A DNA stretch of 64,000 nt from Enterobacter sp. C2 (GTDB lineage: Bacteria; Pseudomonadota; Gammaproteobacteria; Enterobacterales; Enterobacteriaceae), in assembly GCF_019880405.1 (NCBI RefSeq), contig NZ_CP082269.1, positions 62,001 through 126,000 of the forward strand, written 5' to 3'. The position numbers and the translations under genes are program-made. Under the pieces are notes generated by a model that saw only the letters and a program-made list of their open reading frames with translations, did not search any database and was not told the origin of the DNA. This document shows positions 61,756-64,000 of the stretch, piece after piece (the first letter of the stretch is position 1; each line of letters starts with the position of its first letter).

Positions 61756-62937
61756 CTATGTGCGGCGTTTTGTGGCAGAGTCCATCCACACCGCCAGCAG
61801 CAAAATGGCTCCCTTGACGATGTACTGCCAGAAGGTCGGGACGTCCATCATGCTCATGCCGTTATCCAGCGAGGCCATAATAAAGGCCCCCATCACCGCG
61901 CCCGCCACGCTACCGACCCCGCCCGCGAGGCTGGTACCACCGATAACACAGGCGGCGATAGCGTCCAGCTCGGCAATATTCCCCGCCGACGGGGAGCCTG
62001 CGCCGAGGCGCGAACTGAGGATCAGCCCGGCGATGGCCACCATCAGCCCGTTAATAGCAAATACTGCCAGCTTGGTGCGTTCGACGTTGATCCCCGACAG
62101 GCGCGCCGCCTCAATGTTACCGCCGATGGCGTAGATCCGCCGCCCGAAGGCGGTGCGAGTGGCCATAAACATCCCCGCCAGCAGCAGGAACACTAGCAGC
62201 AGCACCGGCGTTGGCACGCCACGGTAGTCGTTGAGCAGCCAGATTGCCCCCAGCACCACCACCGCTATCAGCGCCTGCCTGCCGACCACCATCGTGGAGG
62301 CCGACGTTGCCAGCCCCAGCGACTGACGGCGTAACCGCCCGCGCCACTGCCAGAGCACAAACAGTACTAGTCCCAGGGCGCCGACGCCAAACCCAAACCC
62401 GTCCGGCAGGTAGCTCTGGCCAATCTGCGACATCGCCGCGCTGGTGGGCGAGACGGTGGTGCCGTTGGTGATGCCAATCAGCACGCCGCGAAACGCCAGC
62501 ATCCCCGCCAGAGTGACAATAAACGACGGCACCTTGCGGTACGCCACCCACCAGCCGTTCCAGGTGCCCAGCAGCAGCCCCAGGACCAGCGTTACCGCGA
62601 CGGTAAGCGGCAGCGGCCAGCCCAGCCAAACGTCAAAGATCGCCGCCGCGCCGCCCAGCAGCCCCATCATTGAACCCACGGAGAGGTCGATCTCGGCAGA
62701 GATAATTACAAACACCATCCCCACGGCGAGGATGCCGGTGATGGCGGTCTGGCGCAGCAGGTTAGAGATGTTGCGCGCGCTCAGATACGAGCCGTCGGTC
62801 ATCCAGGTAAAGAAGAGCATGATTGCCACGATGGCGGCAATCATGACAAAGACCTGGAGATTGAGAGATTTTAGCCCGCTAAAGGCCCCGGGAGCCGGGG
62901 AGGCGAGCTTAAGTTCAGACGGATTGCTTTTCGACAT
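61756..62937 (-). CDS. xylH: xylose ABC transporter permease XylH
   Basis: The membrane channel of the high-affinity xylose importer XylFGH. The 393 residues include about ten membrane segments and the family motifs [14 protein letters not shown] and [16 protein letters not shown]. Its start overlaps the xylG stop by 23 bases, as in E. coli. Confidence 0.97.
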   Translation of the reverse strand: MSKSNPSELKLASPAPGAFSGLKSLNLQVFVMIAAIVAIMLFFTWMTDGSYLSARNISNLLRQTAITGILAVGMVFVIISAEIDLSVGSMMGLLGGAAAIFDVWLGWPLPLTVAVTLVLGLLLGTWNGWWVAYRKVPSFIVTLAGMLAFRGVLIGITNGTTVSPTSAAMSQIGQSYLPDGFGFGVGALGLVLFVLWQWRGRLRRQSLGLATSASTMVVGRQALIAVVVLGAIWLLNDYRGVPTPVLLLVFLLLAGMFMATRTAFGRRIYAIGGNIEAARLSGINVERTKLAVFAINGLMVAIAGLILSSRLGAGSPSAGNIAELDAIAACVIGGTSLAGGVGSVAGAVMGAFIMASLDNGMSMMDVPTFWQYIVKGAILLLAVWMDSATKRRT

Positions 62938-64000
62938 GATGTTCGCTCCTCAGCGCCGCTTCCATAACCTGTTCCTGGGTCAGATGGTGATTTATGAGAT
63001 TGGCCTTGAGCTGGCCTTCATGCATCACCAGCACCCGATCGCTCAGCCCCAGCACCTCCGGTAGCTCGGATGAGATCACGATGACGGCAATGCCCTGCTG
63101 TACCAGCTGGTTAATCAGCTTGTAGATTTCATACTTTGCGCCGATATCGATCCCGCGTGTGGGTTCGTCAAGGATCAGAATGCGCGGATTGAGCAGCAGG
63201 CAGCGGGCCAGAATCGCCTTCTGCTGGTTGCCGCCGCTGAGGCGGCCAATCGCCAGCTCCGGCGAAGAGGTTTTAACTTTCAACCGTTGAAGTGATTGCA
63301 AAATACATTGCTGCTCTGCGGCATCGTCAAGGGTGCTGAGCGTGCCGGAAAACTGATCCAGCGCCGCCAGGGTAATGTTCTTACCAACGGCCATTACCGG
63401 CACGATGCCATCTCTTTTCCGATCCTCTGGTACCATGGCGATCCCGTGGGCAATGGCCTGCTGGCAGTTGCTTATCTTCACCGGCTGGCCGTCGATAAAC
63501 ACGCTGCCCTCGTAGCGGCCTGGCCAGACGCCAAACAGACACTGCACGGCCTCGGTGCGCCCAGCCCCCACCAGCCCGGCAATGCCTAAGATCTCCCCGC
63601 GTCGCAGGGAGAAGGAGACGTCGTTGACCCGCTTGATGTGCCGGTTAACCGGATGCCAGGCGGTGAGGTGCTCCACGCGCAGGATCTCATCCCCCGCCGT
63701 ATGCGGCTCGCTCGGATAGAGCGCGGTCAGTTCGCGGCCCACCATCATGGTGATAATGGCGTCTTCGCTCATGCCCGCCGCGTCGCGCATTCCCACCGGC
63801 TTGCCGTCGCGGATCACGCAGATAACGTCGGCAATGTCCTTTACCTCGTTCAGCTTGTGTGAAATGTAGATGCAGGCGATATCGTGATTTTGCAGGTCGC
63901 GGATGATATCCAGCAGCACCGCCGTCTCCTGCTCGGTCAGGGAGGCGGTAGGTTCGTCGAGGATCAGCAGCCGCACCTGCTTGTTGAGCGCCTTAGCAAT
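62915..64000 (-). CDS. xylG: xylose ABC transporter ATP-binding protein XylG (C-terminal part; cut by window edge)
   Basis: Drives xylose import by ATP hydrolysis and carries two fused ATPase domains. The frame is open to base 64000, beginning [20 protein letters not shown] in the Walker B region of the first domain. The 361 residues seen therefore lack about the first 150. The second domain has [15 protein letters not shown], the ABC signature [12 protein letters not shown] and [17 protein letters not shown]. It is the gene before xylH in the xylFGH operon. Confidence 0.97.
   Translation of the reverse strand: MAKALNKQVRLLILDEPTASLTEQETAVLLDIIRDLQNHDIACIYISHKLNEVKDIADVICVIRDGKPVGMRDAAGMSEDAIITMMVGRELTALYPSEPHTAGDEILRVEHLTAWHPVNRHIKRVNDVSFSLRRGEILGIAGLVGAGRTEAVQCLFGVWPGRYEGSVFIDGQPVKISNCQQAIAHGIAMVPEDRKRDGIVPVMAVGKNITLAALDQFSGTLSTLDDAAEQQCILQSLQRLKVKTSSPELAIGRLSGGNQQKAILARCLLLNPRILILDEPTRGIDIGAKYEIYKLINQLVQQGIAVIVISSELPEVLGLSDRVLVMHEGQLKANLINHHLTQEQVMEAALRSEHHVEKQSV

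Overview
This window is chromosomal DNA from a member of the Enterobacteriaceae. Nearly every gene is close in sequence and order to the spoT-to-xyl stretch of Escherichia coli. Several differences point away from E. coli itself and towards an Enterobacter, Kosakonia or Cronobacter-like relative: an EntD-type phosphopantetheinyl transferase beside ligB, a different LPS outer-core cluster, an intact rph, and no rhs element. The genus cannot be fixed from the sequence alone.

Layout. 1-4630: spoT (cut by the window edge), rpoZ, gmk, ligB. 4639-8848: an accessory, AT-rich stretch holding the phosphopantetheinyl transferase, an LprI-like secreted protein, three DUF943 copies and a DUF3289 gene. 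One DUF943 copy and the DUF3289 gene are broken. 9015-16688: housekeeping genes yicC, rph-pyrE, slmA, dut, coaBC, radC, rpmBG, mutM, coaD. 16698-28517: LPS core synthesis. waaA reads one way. An ops/JUMPstart leader then opens waaQ-waaG-waaP-waaL-GT9-GT9-waaY, which meets hldD-waaF-waaC head on at a shared terminator. 28733-39773: kbl-tdh, waaH, gpmI-envC-yibQ, yibN-grxC-secB-gpsA, cysE, trmL. 39821-48997: lldPRD, yibL, mtlADR with its CRP-rich control region, yibF. 49094-57055: selAB, a ROK kinase, aldB, a hicAB toxin-antitoxin pair between two matching REP units, avtA. 57180-64000: malS, bax, xylR, xylH, xylG (cut by the edge).

Functional themes are LPS inner and outer core assembly, cell-division amidase control (EnvC, SlmA), nucleotide metabolism (PyrE, Dut, Gmk, Rph), sugar and organic acid uptake (mannitol, lactate, xylose, maltodextrin) and selenocysteine insertion.

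The most unusual parts are four. First, the DUF3289/DUF943 island, which looks like a decaying toxin-immunity type locus; both broken genes can be reconstructed by eye. Second, the waa operon, where waaL sits inside the waaQ operon next to two GT9 transferases in place of the GT8/GT4 outer-core enzymes of E. coli. Third, hicAB bracketed by direct REP copies. Fourth, a possible small RNA or leader between mtlA and yibF. No rRNA, tRNA, CRISPR array, prophage or insertion sequence was seen.
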